Assembly: GCF_026968045.1 (NCBI RefSeq)
Contig: NZ_JAPVBQ010000002.1
Span: 657-50,832 of the forward strand
Origin: Modestobacter sp. VKM Ac-2977
Lineage (GTDB): Bacteria; Actinomycetota; Actinomycetes; Mycobacteriales; Geodermatophilaceae
DNA: 50,176 bases
Direction: 5' to 3'
The translations under genes and the position numbers were made by a program. The notes under the pieces are model-generated. The model was given only the letters and a program-made list of their open reading frames with translations, was not told where the DNA came from and did not search any database. Position 1 is the stretch's first letter; each line of letters starts with the position of its first letter. Positions 8,091 through 21,652 of the stretch are shown piece by piece.

Positions 8091-9861
8091 GCGGCCGGCT
8101 CCGCAGCCGGAGCCCGCGCAGGCGCCGAACGGTGCGCTGTCGGAGCTGCACATCCACGGTCTGGGCTCCATCGACGACGTCACCCTGGAGTTCGGCCGCG
8201 GCCTGACCGTGGTCACCGGGGAGACCGGTGCCGGCAAGACGATGGTGGTGACCGGCCTGAGCCTGCTCTTCGGCGGGCGGGCGGACCAGGGCCGGGTCCG
8301 CGCGGGGGTGCGGGCCGGCGTCGAGGGCCGGCTGGTGCTGCCGCCGGACTCCCCGGTGTGGGCCCGCGCCGCCGACGCCGGCGCGGAGCCCGACGAGGAC
8401 GGCAGTCTCATCCTCGCCCGAACGTTCAGCGCCGAGGGGCGCTCCCGGGCCCACCTGGGCGGCCGCAGCGTGCCCGTCGGCGTGGTCGCCGAGCTGGCCG
8501 AGGACGTGCTCGCGGTGCACGGGCAGACCGACCAGCTGCGGCTGACCCGCCCCGCGGAGCAGCGGCGTGCCCTGGACCGGTACGCGGGCGCCGAGCACCT
8601 GGCGCGCGTCGAGGAGCACCGCGCCGCCCACGTGACCTGGCGCCGGCTGGCCGACGACCTGGACCGCCGCCGCGGCCAGGCCCGGGAGCTGGCCCAGGCC
8701 GCCGACGTGCTGCGGCACGGCCTGGAGGAGATCGCCGCGGTGGCGCCCGAGCCGGGCGAGGACGTCGACCTCGACACCCTGGCCAAGCGGCTGGGTGACG
8801 CCGATGCGCTGCGCTCGGTCGCCGACACCGCCCGGTTGGCGCTCGTCGGGGACGTCACCGGCGACCTCGGCGGGGACGGCGACCTCCCGCAGGACGCCAC
8901 CAGCGCACTGGCCACGGCCGAGCGGGCGCTGGCCGGTTCCGACGACCCCACCCTGGTCCTGCTCGCCCAGGACCTCGCCGACGCGGTGGCCGTGGTCTCC
9001 GACGTCGGTGTGCAGCTGGCCAGCTACGTCGCCGACCTGGACGCCGACCCAGCCCGGCTGGCCGAGGTGCTCGACCGCCGGGCGGCGCTGACCGCGCTGG
9101 TCCGCAAGTACGCCGACGCGGGGGAGGGGCTGGCCGGGGTGCTGGCCTGGTCCGCCGACGCAGCCGACCGGTTGTCCCAGCTCGACGTCTCCGACGAGGC
9201 GCTGGCGACGCTGGAGACCGAACGGGACGCCGCCCGCACCGAACTGGCCGCGCTGTCCGCCCGGGTCACCGCCGGCCGTCAGGCCGCGGCGGACGGCTTC
9301 GCCGCCGAGGTGGGGACCGAGCTGGCCGGCCTGGCGATGAAGAACGCGCAGGTCTCCTTCCGGATCGACACCGACGTCGACCAGCCCGGACCGGACGGCG
9401 CCGACGAGGTCGTCCTGCTGCTGTCACCGCACCCGGGGGCACCGGCCCGCCCGGTGCACAAGGGCGCCTCCGGCGGTGAGCTCTCCCGGGTGATGCTGGC
9501 CATCGAGGTGGTCTTCGCCGGCGCCGACCCGGTGCCGGTGATGGTCTTCGACGAGGTCGACGCCGGGGTGGGCGGTCAGGCGGCCGGGGAGATCGGCCGG
9601 CGGCTGGCCCGGCTCGCCCGCGAGCACCAGGTCGTCGTGGTCACCCACCTGGCCCAGGTCGCCGCCTTCGCCGACACCCACCTGGTGGTGGACAAGTCGC
9701 CGGACACCGCCCTGGGCGTCACCGCCACCGACATCCGCGCGGTCCGGGACGAGGACCGGGTCCGGGAGCTCGCCCGGATGCTGTCCGGCCTGGCCGACAG
9801 CGACACCGGCCAGGCCCACGCCCGCGAGCTCCTCGCCGTCGCGGCCGAACGAGGCCGCTGA
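8065..9861 (+). CDS. recN: DNA repair ATPase RecN
   Basis: SMC-like ATPase acting in double-strand break repair. 598 residues with Walker A GETGAGKT at about 52-59, a long middle of coiled-coil character, the ABC signature KGASGGELSRVMLAIE and Walker B VMVFDEVDAGVGG followed by THLAQVAAFAD. The GTG at 8065 was chosen for the GGAGGAGG just upstream. An N-terminal stretch of about 24 residues before SELHIHGLG is disordered. It lies last in the coupled tlyA-nadK-recN unit, as in other actinobacteria. Confidence 0.95.
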   Translation: MATRTARRERPAPQPEPAQAPNGALSELHIHGLGSIDDVTLEFGRGLTVVTGETGAGKTMVVTGLSLLFGGRADQGRVRAGVRAGVEGRLVLPPDSPVWARAADAGAEPDEDGSLILARTFSAEGRSRAHLGGRSVPVGVVAELAEDVLAVHGQTDQLRLTRPAEQRRALDRYAGAEHLARVEEHRAAHVTWRRLADDLDRRRGQARELAQAADVLRHGLEEIAAVAPEPGEDVDLDTLAKRLGDADALRSVADTARLALVGDVTGDLGGDGDLPQDATSALATAERALAGSDDPTLVLLAQDLADAVAVVSDVGVQLASYVADLDADPARLAEVLDRRAALTALVRKYADAGEGLAGVLAWSADAADRLSQLDVSDEALATLETERDAARTELAALSARVTAGRQAAADGFAAEVGTELAGLAMKNAQVSFRIDTDVDQPGPDGADEVVLLLSPHPGAPARPVHKGASGGELSRVMLAIEVVFAGADPVPVMVFDEVDAGVGGQAAGEIGRRLARLAREHQVVVVTHLAQVAAFADTHLVVDKSPDTALGVTATDIRAVRDEDRVRELARMLSGLADSDTGQAHARELLAVAAERGR

Positions 9862-9874
9862 CCCCGCCCCCCGG

Positions 9875-9926
9875 CCCCCTCGCAGGTCCCCGCCGCGAGC
9901 GCGCGAGCGGTGGGGTGGCGAGGGGG
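9875..9926. terminator. Long imperfect hairpin between recN and the tetR-like gene
   Basis: The outer arms CCCCCTCGC (9875-9883) and GCGAGGGGG (9918-9926) pair perfectly. An inner stem (CCCGCCGC with GCGGTGGG, one G-T pair) extends it. It lies 13 nt after the recN stop and 8 nt from the stop of the opposing gene. Confidence 0.65.
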
Positions 9927-9933
9927 TCCTCTT

Positions 9934-10938
9934 TCAGGGGCGCTTGGCGTACCCGGCGAGGCCGAACTGCAGCAGTGCGAGCCCGCGGCGGCCGCGGGCT
10001 CGCAGCTCGGTCACCAGCTCGGGGCCGGACGCACCGGCCAGCACCCGGTCCCGAGCCGCTTCCAGCAGCGCCGAGTACAGCCCCAGGACGGCGTTGGCGG
10101 CCAGCCACGGCTCCAGGTCCCCGGCGGCGGCGCGCGTCTCCAGGGTGATCTGCTCGGCGAGGGTGTCGGTCAGCGTGCCGAGGATCTCCCGTTCCCGGGC
10201 CTGCAGCGTCCGGCTGCCGCGGATGATCCGGGCCATCTCGGCGACGCCCTCGGCCGCCTCGGGGGAGCCCAGCTGGCTCACCGCAGCGACGACGAAGCCA
10301 CCGGCCGCAGCCGCGGCCGACTCCCCGGCCGGGCGCCGGCGGACGGCGTCCAGCAGCGCCGCGCGCATCGGCGGGTCGGTCTCGAAGACCAGCCCCTCCT
10401 TGACCGGGAAGTGGTTGAAGACGGTCTTCTCCACGACGCCGGCGCGCTGGGCGATCTCGATCACGCTGACGTGGTCGAAGCCCCGTTCGGCGAACAGTTC
10501 GGCCGCCGCGTCGACGATGGCCTCCCGGGTGCGCAGGCGCCGCTGCTCGCGCAGGTTGGGGCCGCGCCGATCCCGGCGGCGGGCCCGTCGGCCGGGGCCG
10601 GCCGCGTCCGCGGGCTCGGCGGCGCTCGCCGGCTGGGGGTCGCTGCCGGCCGGGCCGGCGACGTCCGCCACGGGTTCGGCCGGCAGGCGTGCGGTCGTGT
10701 TCGGGGCCACCGCTGTCGGGGTCACCTTGGCCGGAGGCGCCGTGGCGGCGGGCACCGGTGGTCGGGACGGCAACGGCACCACCCGGGCGGACGGCGGCTC
10801 CGCGGCCCCGGGCGGGGCGCTCGCCGGGTCGCCGGCGACGGTGCTGGTGGGCTCGACGTCCGGCGCGGCGGCGTCGTCGGCGAGCAGGTCGGTCGCTGTA
10901 CTCCGGCGCGCGGAGGCCCCTGCAGTCACAGCAGTCAC
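9934..10938 (-). CDS. TetR-family regulator with long disordered N-terminus
   Basis: The C-terminal 210 residues are a TetR protein: NLREQRRLRTREAIVDAAAELFAERGFDHVSVIEIAQRAGVVEKTVFNHFPVKEGLV is the HTH DNA-binding domain, then a helical ligand domain. About 125 residues before it are rich in Ala, Pro, Thr and Val and look disordered; a basic patch (RRARRRDRRG) adjoins the HTH. The GTG at 10938 is the first start in the frame, but a shorter protein beginning inside the extension is possible because no Shine-Dalgarno decides it. Ligand and targets are unknown. It is divergent from steA and has an inverted repeat at its start, which suggests autoregulation. Confidence 0.75.
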   Translation of the reverse strand: MTAVTAGASARRSTATDLLADDAAAPDVEPTSTVAGDPASAPPGAAEPPSARVVPLPSRPPVPAATAPPAKVTPTAVAPNTTARLPAEPVADVAGPAGSDPQPASAAEPADAAGPGRRARRRDRRGPNLREQRRLRTREAIVDAAAELFAERGFDHVSVIEIAQRAGVVEKTVFNHFPVKEGLVFETDPPMRAALLDAVRRRPAGESAAAAAGGFVVAAVSQLGSPEAAEGVAEMARIIRGSRTLQAREREILGTLTDTLAEQITLETRAAAGDLEPWLAANAVLGLYSALLEAARDRVLAGASGPELVTELRARGRRGLALLQFGLAGYAKRP

Positions 10939-10948
10939 GCTAGTGACG
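10935..10948. promoter_or_regulatory. Candidate operator at the start of the tetR-like gene
   Basis: GTCACGCTAGTGAC has perfect 5-bp arms (GTCAC/GTGAC) around a 4-nt centre and overlaps the GTG start. A TetR dimer could bind here and repress its own gene. There is no direct evidence. Confidence 0.35.
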
Positions 10949-11094
10949 GGCCGGTCCCGTCCCCGGGCAGCGACACCCGGTCATCAGCACGGCGAGTCGA
11001 CCGGAACCCGGTGTCGCTCACTGAACGTGAGCAGTCGGCTGCGCTCGCGCGTCGGGAGGGAGGGCTCCGACCGGCCCGTGGGAGCATCGAGTCC

Positions 11095-12279
11095 ATGCGC
11101 ATCGGCACCCTGCGGCGCGGACGGTCGTCCGACACGGCTCCCGGCGTGACCGGCACCGTCCGCGTCGACCGGCGGACCAAGAACCTGACCAAGCGGCTCC
11201 GGCCGGGCGAGATCGCCGTGCTCGACCACCTGGACATCGACCGGGTGAGCGCCGACTCGCTCGTGGCGGGCAAGGTCGCCGCCGTCGTGAACGCCTCGCC
11301 GAGCATCTCCGGCCGGTACCCCAACCTCGGCCCCGGGATCCTGGTCGAGGCGGGCATCCCGCTGGTCGACGGGGTGGGCAAGGAGGTCCTCGCCCAGCTC
11401 AAGGAGGGCACCGAGGTCCGGCTGGAGGGCAACCGGCTCTACGCCGGTGACACGGTCGTGGCCGAGGGCGTCGAGCAGACGCCGGAGACCATCGCGGTGG
11501 CGATGGCCGAGGCCCGCGCCGGGCTGTCGGACCAGTTGGAGGCCTTCGCCGCCAACACCATGGAGTACATGAAGCGCGAACGCGCGCTGCTGCTCGACGG
11601 GGTGGGCGTCCCCGACGTCACCACCCGGATCGAGGGCCGGCACGTGCTGGTCGTCGTCCGGGGCTACGACTACAAGGAGGACCTGCAGGCCCTCCGCCCC
11701 TACATCCGGGACTACCGCCCGGTGCTCATCGGCGTGGACGGCGGCGCCGACGCGCTCAAGGAGGCCGGCTACCAGCCGGACATGATCATCGGCGACATGG
11801 ACTCGGTCAGCGACTCCGTGCTCCGCTGTGGCGCCGAGGTGGTCGTGCACGCCTACCCCGACGGCCGGGCTCCCGGTCTGCAGCGGGTCACCGACCTCGG
11901 GGTCGAGGCCATCACCTTCCCGGCCGCGGCGACCAGCGAGGACATCGCCATGCTGCTGGCCGACGAGAAGGGCGCGACGTTGATCGTCGCCGTCGGCACC
12001 CATGCCACGCTGGTGGAGTTCCTGGACAAGGGCCGTGGCGGCATGGCCTCGACCTTCCTCACCCGGCTGCGGCTGGGCGGGAAGCTCGTCGACGCCAAGG
12101 GGGTCAGCCGGCTGTACAAGAGCCGGATCTCCACCCTGGCGCTCGTCCTGCTCGTGCTGGCCGCCCTGCTGTCGATCACCGCCGCGCTCGCCGTGTCCAC
12201 CGCCGGCCGCGTCTATCTCGACCTGCTCATCGACCAATGGGACAGCTTCGTGTTCTGGTTGGAGAACCTCTTCTCGTGA
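11095..12279 (+). CDS. steA: SteA-like cell separation protein
   Basis: 394 residues, homologous in layout to Rv1697 and corynebacterial SteA. N-terminal region GTVRVDRRTKNLTKRLRPGEIAVLDHLDIDRV, then a domain resembling the thiamin pyrophosphokinase catalytic fold (LIGVDGGADALKEAGYQPDMIIGDMDSVS), then one transmembrane helix near the C-terminus (STLALVLLVLAALLSITAALAV) and a short tail. In Corynebacterium SteA and SteB form a complex needed for daughter-cell separation through the RipC-FtsEX pathway (from memory). ATG 11095 is the start of conserved sequence. The stop overlaps the next gene by 4 bp. Confidence 0.85.
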   Translation: MRIGTLRRGRSSDTAPGVTGTVRVDRRTKNLTKRLRPGEIAVLDHLDIDRVSADSLVAGKVAAVVNASPSISGRYPNLGPGILVEAGIPLVDGVGKEVLAQLKEGTEVRLEGNRLYAGDTVVAEGVEQTPETIAVAMAEARAGLSDQLEAFAANTMEYMKRERALLLDGVGVPDVTTRIEGRHVLVVVRGYDYKEDLQALRPYIRDYRPVLIGVDGGADALKEAGYQPDMIIGDMDSVSDSVLRCGAEVVVHAYPDGRAPGLQRVTDLGVEAITFPAAATSEDIAMLLADEKGATLIVAVGTHATLVEFLDKGRGGMASTFLTRLRLGGKLVDAKGVSRLYKSRISTLALVLLVLAALLSITAALAVSTAGRVYLDLLIDQWDSFVFWLENLFS

Positions 12280-13229
12280 TCGACTTCCGTTACCACCTGG
12301 TCTCCCTGATCGCGGTCTTCCTGGCCGTGGCCCTGGGGATCGTCATCGGCACCACGCAGCTGAACGGACCGGTGCTGACGAACCTGCAGAACCAGGTGAC
12401 CGCCCTCCAGGAGGACAAGCGGCTGCTGGAGGACGAGACCCAGCAGCTGCAGATCGCGCTGGACCAGGTCGGCAGCTTCGAGGAGGCCGTCGGTCCCGCC
12501 CTGGTCGCCGACACCCTCGCCGGGCGCAGCGTGCTGCTCGTCGTCGGCAGCGAGGACGTGCCGGCCGAGACGGTCGAGGGGGTCACCGCGCTGCTGGCCG
12601 ACGCCGGGGCCACCGTCACCGGCGCCCTGCGGCTCCCCGCGGGGTTCGGTGACCCGGCCAGCGAATCGGGCCTGCGCAGCTACCTGACCGGCCCCGGGCT
12701 GCCGCCCGGCATCACCCCGGCGGAGACCGACGACACCGGTGAGCTGCTGGCCGACGTGCTGGCCGACGTGCTCGTCGTCCCCGGCGCCGACAGCGAGGAG
12801 GCCGGCGTCGTCCCCGACCCTGCGGCCACCGCCTCGGTGCTGGCCGGGCTGGAAGAGCTCGGGGTGCTCAGCCGGGACACGTCCTCCGTGGCCGCGGCCG
12901 ACTTCGCCGTGCTGCTGACCGCGGGCACCGCCTCCGGTGACGATGCCGAGGAGCGCACCACCGCCCTGGTCCAGCTGGCCACCGCCCTGGACGCGCGGGG
13001 TTCCGGCGCCGTCATCGCCGGTGACCTCGCCGCGGTGGAGGACGGCGGCCTGGTCGGTGCGGTCCGCGCGGACCGGCCGGTCTCCGACGGCCTGTCCACG
13101 ATCGACAACGCGGACACCCCGGCCGGCCGGATCAGCACCGTGCTCGCGCTGGCCGCCGAGGCCACGGACACCTCTGGCCAGTACGGGATCGGGGAGGGCA
13201 CCCAGCCGGTGCCCGCGCCCGTCCCGTGA
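12276..13229 (+). CDS. mctB: SteB/MctB-like membrane-anchored protein
   Basis: 317 residues. A short cytosolic start and one membrane helix (YHLVSLIAVFLAVALGIVIGT) are followed by a coiled coil (LTNLQNQVTALQEDKRLLEDETQQLQ) and an extracytoplasmic domain. Family members are annotated as copper transporter MctB (Rv1698) and, in corynebacteria, as SteB, the partner of SteA. Coupling to steA through GTGA makes the SteB reading attractive here; the copper role cannot be judged from sequence. The C-terminus is Pro-rich. The stop overlaps the next start by 4 bp. Confidence 0.85.
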   Translation: MIDFRYHLVSLIAVFLAVALGIVIGTTQLNGPVLTNLQNQVTALQEDKRLLEDETQQLQIALDQVGSFEEAVGPALVADTLAGRSVLLVVGSEDVPAETVEGVTALLADAGATVTGALRLPAGFGDPASESGLRSYLTGPGLPPGITPAETDDTGELLADVLADVLVVPGADSEEAGVVPDPAATASVLAGLEELGVLSRDTSSVAAADFAVLLTAGTASGDDAEERTTALVQLATALDARGSGAVIAGDLAAVEDGGLVGAVRADRPVSDGLSTIDNADTPAGRISTVLALAAEATDTSGQYGIGEGTQPVPAPVP

Positions 13230-14068
13230 TCAGCTCCCTTCGTGGGCGCGCCACGCTGGCCGCGGGGGCCGCAGGGGCCGCGCTGGCCGGGCTGGCCGGT
13301 GCCGACGCGCTGACCGCCCGCCCGGTGGGGGCGCCCTGGCGGCGCACCAACTACGCCGGGCGCCCGGTGACCCTGCTGGGTGGCCCGGTGCTGGCCGCCG
13401 CGGCGACCGGGTCGGCGGTTGTCGGCGCCCCCGCGGGCCAGCGGGCCGCGGCCGCCGTCGTCGGTGCCGTCGCCGGTGCGGTCGGCGGCTACGACGACCT
13501 GGCCGGCGCCCGGCCGGAGCAGGCGCGGGACAAGGGCCTGGCCGGCCACCTGGCCGCACTGCGGGCGGGGCGGGTGTCGGCGGGGGCGGTGAAGGTCGCC
13601 GGGATCGGTGCCGCCGCTGCGGTCGCCGCCGTGCTGACCCGCCGGGGCAGTGGGGTGTCGGCCGTCGTCGACGGCGTCCTGACCACCGGCCTGGTCGCCG
13701 GGACGGCGAACCTGGTCAACCTGCTCGACCTGCGTCCCGGCCGCGCTGCGAAGGTCGCCGTGCTGCTGTCCGCGGCGACCGTGGGCGGCCCTGCCGGTGG
13801 GCTGGTCGCCGGCCCGCTGGGCGCGGGCCTGGCGGTGCTGCCCGCGGACCTCGGCGAGCGCGTGATGCTCGGCGACTGCGGGGCCAACGCCGTCGGCGCG
13901 CTGCTGGGCCTGCGGCTGGCCGCGCTGCCGGGCCGCGGCTCCCGGGCCGGCCTGCTCGGTGTGGTCACCGCACTCACCCTGGCCAGCGAGAAGATCAGCT
14001 TCACCCGGGTCATCGAGTCGACCCCCGGCCTGCGGGAGCTCGACCGGCTCGGCCGCCGCCGGGCGTGA
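13226..14068 (+). CDS. MraY/WecA-like sugar-phosphate transferase (multi-pass membrane)
   Basis: 280 residues, almost wholly hydrophobic. It keeps reduced forms of the polyprenyl-phosphate N-acetylhexosamine-1-phosphate transferase motifs: GGYDDLAG (metal-binding Asp pair), NLVNLLDLRPGRA (second motif) and MLGDCGANAVGALLG (third motif). Such enzymes load a sugar phosphate on undecaprenyl phosphate at the inner membrane. It is shorter than MraY (about 360), so some helices are missing or it is a divergent member. GTGA overlap with mctB. The substrate is unknown. Confidence 0.7.
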   Translation: MISSLRGRATLAAGAAGAALAGLAGADALTARPVGAPWRRTNYAGRPVTLLGGPVLAAAATGSAVVGAPAGQRAAAAVVGAVAGAVGGYDDLAGARPEQARDKGLAGHLAALRAGRVSAGAVKVAGIGAAAAVAAVLTRRGSGVSAVVDGVLTTGLVAGTANLVNLLDLRPGRAAKVAVLLSAATVGGPAGGLVAGPLGAGLAVLPADLGERVMLGDCGANAVGALLGLRLAALPGRGSRAGLLGVVTALTLASEKISFTRVIESTPGLRELDRLGRRRA

Positions 14069-14114
14069 CCGCCGTGCGGCATCCCGGGCGACGTCCTCCC
14101 GGGCGGGTCCGGCG

Positions 14115-15743
14115 ATGACGAGCACCGCTCGCCGCCGGGTCGTGCAGGGCGCGGCCGGGGCGGCACTGCTGATCTCGGTGCTCACCCTGCTGGCCCGGCT
14201 GGCCGGGTTCGGGCGCACCGTCGTCTTCACCAACGCCGTCGGCGCCGACAGCACCGCGGACACCTACCTCGCGGCCAACTACGTGCCGAACATCGTCTTC
14301 GAGGTGGTCGCCGGCGGCGCGCTGGCCAGCCTCGTCGTGCCGATGCTCGCCGGCGGGATCGCCGTGGGGGACCGGGAGCAGGTGCGCCGCACCGCCGGCG
14401 CACTGCTGGGCTGGGCGCTGCTGGTGCTGGTGCCGCTGGCCGCGCTGCTCGCCCTCTTCGCCCGGCCGATCGCCGGTGCGCTGCTCGGGGACGACCCGGC
14501 AGAGGTCGACCTGGCCGCCCGCTTCCTGGTCGTCTTCGCCCCGCAGGTGGTGCTCTACGGCATCGCGGTGGTGCTGACCGGCGTGCTGCAGGCGCACCGC
14601 CGGTTCGCCGGGCCCGCGCTGGCGCCGCTGCTGTCCACCCTGGTGGTCGCCTCCGCCTACCTCCTGTTCGCCGGCCTCGACGGCAGCCGCACGGTCGGCG
14701 GGCTGTCCACCACCGCCGAACTGGTGCTCGGGGTGGGGACGACGCTGGGTGTCGTCGCGCTCGCGGCGTCCCTGCTGCTGCCGCTGCGCGGGTTGCGTCT
14801 GGGGCTGCGGCCCTCGCTCCGGTTCCCGGTCGGGGCAGCGCCCCGCGTGCGCCGGCTGGCGCTGGCCGGGGTGCTCACCCTCGCCGGCCAGCAGCTGGTC
14901 GCCGTGGTGGCGATCTGGCTGGCCGCCGGAGCGCTCAACGGCACCCTGGTCGCCTACTTCGCCGGGATGACGGTCTTCCTGCTGCCGTGGGCCGCGCTCG
15001 CCGTGCCGCTGGCCACCTCGGTCTACCCAGGGCTCACCGAACGGGCCGCGGTCGGGGACGAGGAGGGGTACCGGCGGACGCTGGCGCCGGCCGTCGTCCT
15101 CACCGTGGTGAGCAGTGCGGTCGCGGCGGCCGGCCTGGTCGCGGTCTCCGGTCCGATGGCCCGGGTGTTCCTGGCCGCGCCGGACAACGCCGGCGCTGCA
15201 GCCGCGCTCCAGGCGACGATCGCCGCCTTCGCCCCCGGACTGGTGGGCTACGGGCTGGTCGCGCTGCTCTCCCGGGCCCTGTACGCCCGGGGGTCGTGGC
15301 GCGCGCCGACGGTCTGCGTGGTCGGTGGCTGGCTGGTGGCCGTCGCCGCGGACCTGGTGCTGGCCGCGGTGCTGCCCCCGGCCGACCGCGCGCTCGCACT
15401 GGGCGCCGGGCACAGCATCGGGGTCACCGTGGCCGGCATCGCGCTGCTGGTCGTGGTGGCCCGGGAGGCCGGCGCAGGGGCGCTGGCCGGCGTGGCCCGC
15501 ACCGGTGGGCCGGCGTTGCTGGCCGGCGGGCTCGCGGGTGCGGCCGGGCTGCTCACCGCCCGGGCACTGGGTGCCGACCCGGTGCCCGGGGACGGCGTGC
15601 TCGCTGCGATCGGCGTCGGGCTGGCGGCCGGTGGGGTCGTGCTGGTCGTCGCCGCGGCGGTCATGATGGGGACCTCCCGGCGGCCGCTGACCGCGGCCGT
15701 GCAGGGCCTGCGGGGGGCCGACGCACCAGGAGGGGACCGATGA
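14115..15743 (+). CDS. MurJ/MviN-like lipid flippase
   Basis: 542 residues with about 12-14 hydrophobic helices. The N-terminal GAALLISVLTLLARLAGFGRTVVFTNAVGAD and TYLAANYVPNIVFEVVAGGALASLVVPML resemble the MurJ family, which moves lipid-linked precursors across the membrane. M. tuberculosis MurJ (Rv3910) is encoded elsewhere, so this is probably a second paralogue with a different cargo. The only in-frame start is ATG 14115, 46 bp after the preceding stop. The stop overlaps the next gene (ATGA). Neighbours suggest it flips the product of the MraY-like and GT4 enzymes. Confidence 0.8.
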   Translation: MTSTARRRVVQGAAGAALLISVLTLLARLAGFGRTVVFTNAVGADSTADTYLAANYVPNIVFEVVAGGALASLVVPMLAGGIAVGDREQVRRTAGALLGWALLVLVPLAALLALFARPIAGALLGDDPAEVDLAARFLVVFAPQVVLYGIAVVLTGVLQAHRRFAGPALAPLLSTLVVASAYLLFAGLDGSRTVGGLSTTAELVLGVGTTLGVVALAASLLLPLRGLRLGLRPSLRFPVGAAPRVRRLALAGVLTLAGQQLVAVVAIWLAAGALNGTLVAYFAGMTVFLLPWAALAVPLATSVYPGLTERAAVGDEEGYRRTLAPAVVLTVVSSAVAAAGLVAVSGPMARVFLAAPDNAGAAAALQATIAAFAPGLVGYGLVALLSRALYARGSWRAPTVCVVGGWLVAVAADLVLAAVLPPADRALALGAGHSIGVTVAGIALLVVVAREAGAGALAGVARTGGPALLAGGLAGAAGLLTARALGADPVPGDGVLAAIGVGLAAGGVVLVVAAAVMMGTSRRPLTAAVQGLRGADAPGGDR

Positions 15744-16887
15744 CCGAACAGCCTCTCCTGACCGGACGCCGGATCGCGGAGGTGCTGGCCACCAGCACCG
15801 GCGGCGTCGGCACCCACCTGCGCTCGGTGCTGTCCGCGCTGGCCCGCTCGGGCGCGGCCGTGCGGGTCTGCGGCCCGCGGGCCACCGAGGAGCTGTTCGG
15901 CTTCACCGCCACCGGCGCCGACTTCCGTCCGGTGGGCATCTCCGCAGGTCTCGACCCGGTGGCCGACCTGCGCGCGGTCCACGCCCTGCGCCGGGCCACC
16001 GCGGGGGCGGAGCTGGTGCATGCCCACGGGCTGCGGGCCGGGCTGGTCGCCGCGGTGGCCCGTGCCCTGGCCGGGCAGCGTCGTCGGCCGCTGGTGCTCA
16101 CGCTGCACAACGCGCTGCCCGAGGGCGGCGGGCTCCGCCGCCGCGTGCTGCAGGCCGCCGAGCGGGCCACGATCCGCGGCGCCGACGTGGTGCTGGCCGC
16201 GTCCGGCGACCTGGCCGACAACGCCCGCCGGCTCGGCGCCCGGGACGTGCGGGTCGCCCCGGTCTCCGCCCCGCCGCTGGGGCCCGCCCGGCGGGACCGC
16301 CGCGAGGTGCGGCGCGAGCTCGGGCTCGACGACGACCGACGGCCGCTGGTCGTGGCCATCGGCCGGCTGCACCCGCAGAAGGGGTACGAGTCGCTGCTGG
16401 ACGCCGTCGGCCGGTGGTCGGCGGACCCGCGGCTGCGCCCGGCACCGCTGGTGGCCATCGCCGGGGACGGTCCGCTGTCCGACGAGCTCTCCCGGCGGAT
16501 CGCCGCCGAGGGGCTGCCGGTGACGCTGCTCGGGCGGCGCACCGACGTCGCCGACCTGCTCGGCGCCGCGGACGCGTGCGTGCTCCCCTCGGTCTGGGAG
16601 GCGCGCTCGCTGACCGCCCAGGAGGCGCTGCGGGCCGGGACGCCGCTGGTCGCCACGGCCGTGGGCGGGATCCCCGAGCTGGTCGGGGACGCCGCGGAGC
16701 TGGTGCCCGCCGGCGACGCCGCGGCGCTGGCCGAGACCGTCGCCCGGGTGCTCACCGACCCCGCCGAGATCGCCCGGCTGGGGGCCGCCGGACCGCGTCA
16801 GGCGGCCACCTGGCCCGACGAGGCGGCGACCGCGGCCGCCCTGGTCGACCTCTACCGGGAGCTGCTCGGACCCCCCGGGGGGCGGTG

Positions 16888-16888
<1 letters not shown>
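15740..16888 (+). CDS. GT4-family (GT-B fold) glycosyltransferase
   Basis: 382 residues. The N-terminal half has the acceptor-side loop TSTGGVGTHLRSVLSALARSG. The C-terminal half has VVAIGRLHPQKGYESLLDAV, a GDGPL turn and the E-x7-E-like motif region VLPSVWEARSLTAQEALRAGTPLVATAVGGIPELVGD that binds the nucleotide sugar. No signal or membrane helix, so it acts in the cytoplasm, probably on the lipid-linked intermediate made by its neighbour. It overlaps both neighbours (ATGA at 15740; TGATG at 16886-16890). Sugar and acceptor are unknown. Confidence 0.85.
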
Positions 16889-21018
<4,130 letters not shown>

Positions 21019-21019
<1 letters not shown>

Positions 21020-21603
21020 TGGCCCACGAGTACGCGGTACTGGACTCCGAGGAGCTCTACGCCGGCCGGATCATCTCGCTGCGCAAGGACACCGTGGCGA
21101 TGCCCGGCGGCGGCGAGAGCGGGCGCGAGGTCGTGCACCACCCCGGCGCGGTCGGCATCGTCGCCCTGGACGACCAGGACCGGGTGGTGATGCTGCGGCA
21201 GTACCGGCACCCCGTCGGGGAGCACCTGTGGGAGGTGCCGGCCGGGCTGCGTGACGTCGACGGGGAGCCCCCGGTGGAGACCGCTCGCCGGGAGCTGGCC
21301 GAGGAGGTGCAGCTGTCGGCGGAGCGCTGGTCCCTGCTGACCACCCAACACCCGTCGCCCGGCTTCTGCGACGAGCTCGTGGTGCTCTACCTGGCCGAGG
21401 GGCTCAGCGACGTCGCCCGCCCCGACGGCTTCACCGTCGAGCACGAGGAGCTGGACATGACGGTGGAGCGGGTGCCGCTGGCCGAGGCCGTCCAGTGGGT
21501 GTTCGACGGGAAGATCCGCAACTCCCTCGCCGTCATCGGGGTGCTGGCCGCCGCCCAGCTGCGGGCCACCTCGCCGCAGCTCCGCCCGCTCGACGCGGTC
21601 TGA
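21019..21603 (+). CDS. NUDIX hydrolase, ADP-ribose pyrophosphatase type
   Basis: 194 residues. The NUDIX box is GLRDVDGEPPVETARRELAEE, preceded by RQYRHPVGEHLWEVPAG and followed by the ADP-ribose-type region HPSPGFCDELVVLYLA. This subgroup splits ADP-ribose to AMP and ribose-5-phosphate. Coupled to pyrG through TGATG, the order seen in M. tuberculosis (Rv1699-Rv1700). Cytosolic. A strong hairpin follows the stop. Confidence 0.9.
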
Positions 21604-21605
21604 CC

Positions 21606-21632
21606 GCGGGCCCGGGTTGCCCCCGGGCCCGC
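21606..21632 (+). terminator. Terminator after the NUDIX gene
   Basis: A perfect 11-bp stem (GCGGGCCCGGG with CCCGGGCCCGC) and a 5-nt loop (TTGCC) begin 3 nt after the stop. There is no T-tract. Confidence 0.7.
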
Positions 21633-21652
21633 CCGCGGGCGATGGTGGCCCG

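Noticed and set aside
21617..21652. N-terminal extension of the GlcG-like protein from TTG
   Set aside because: The sequence is the loop and right arm of the terminator after the NUDIX gene.
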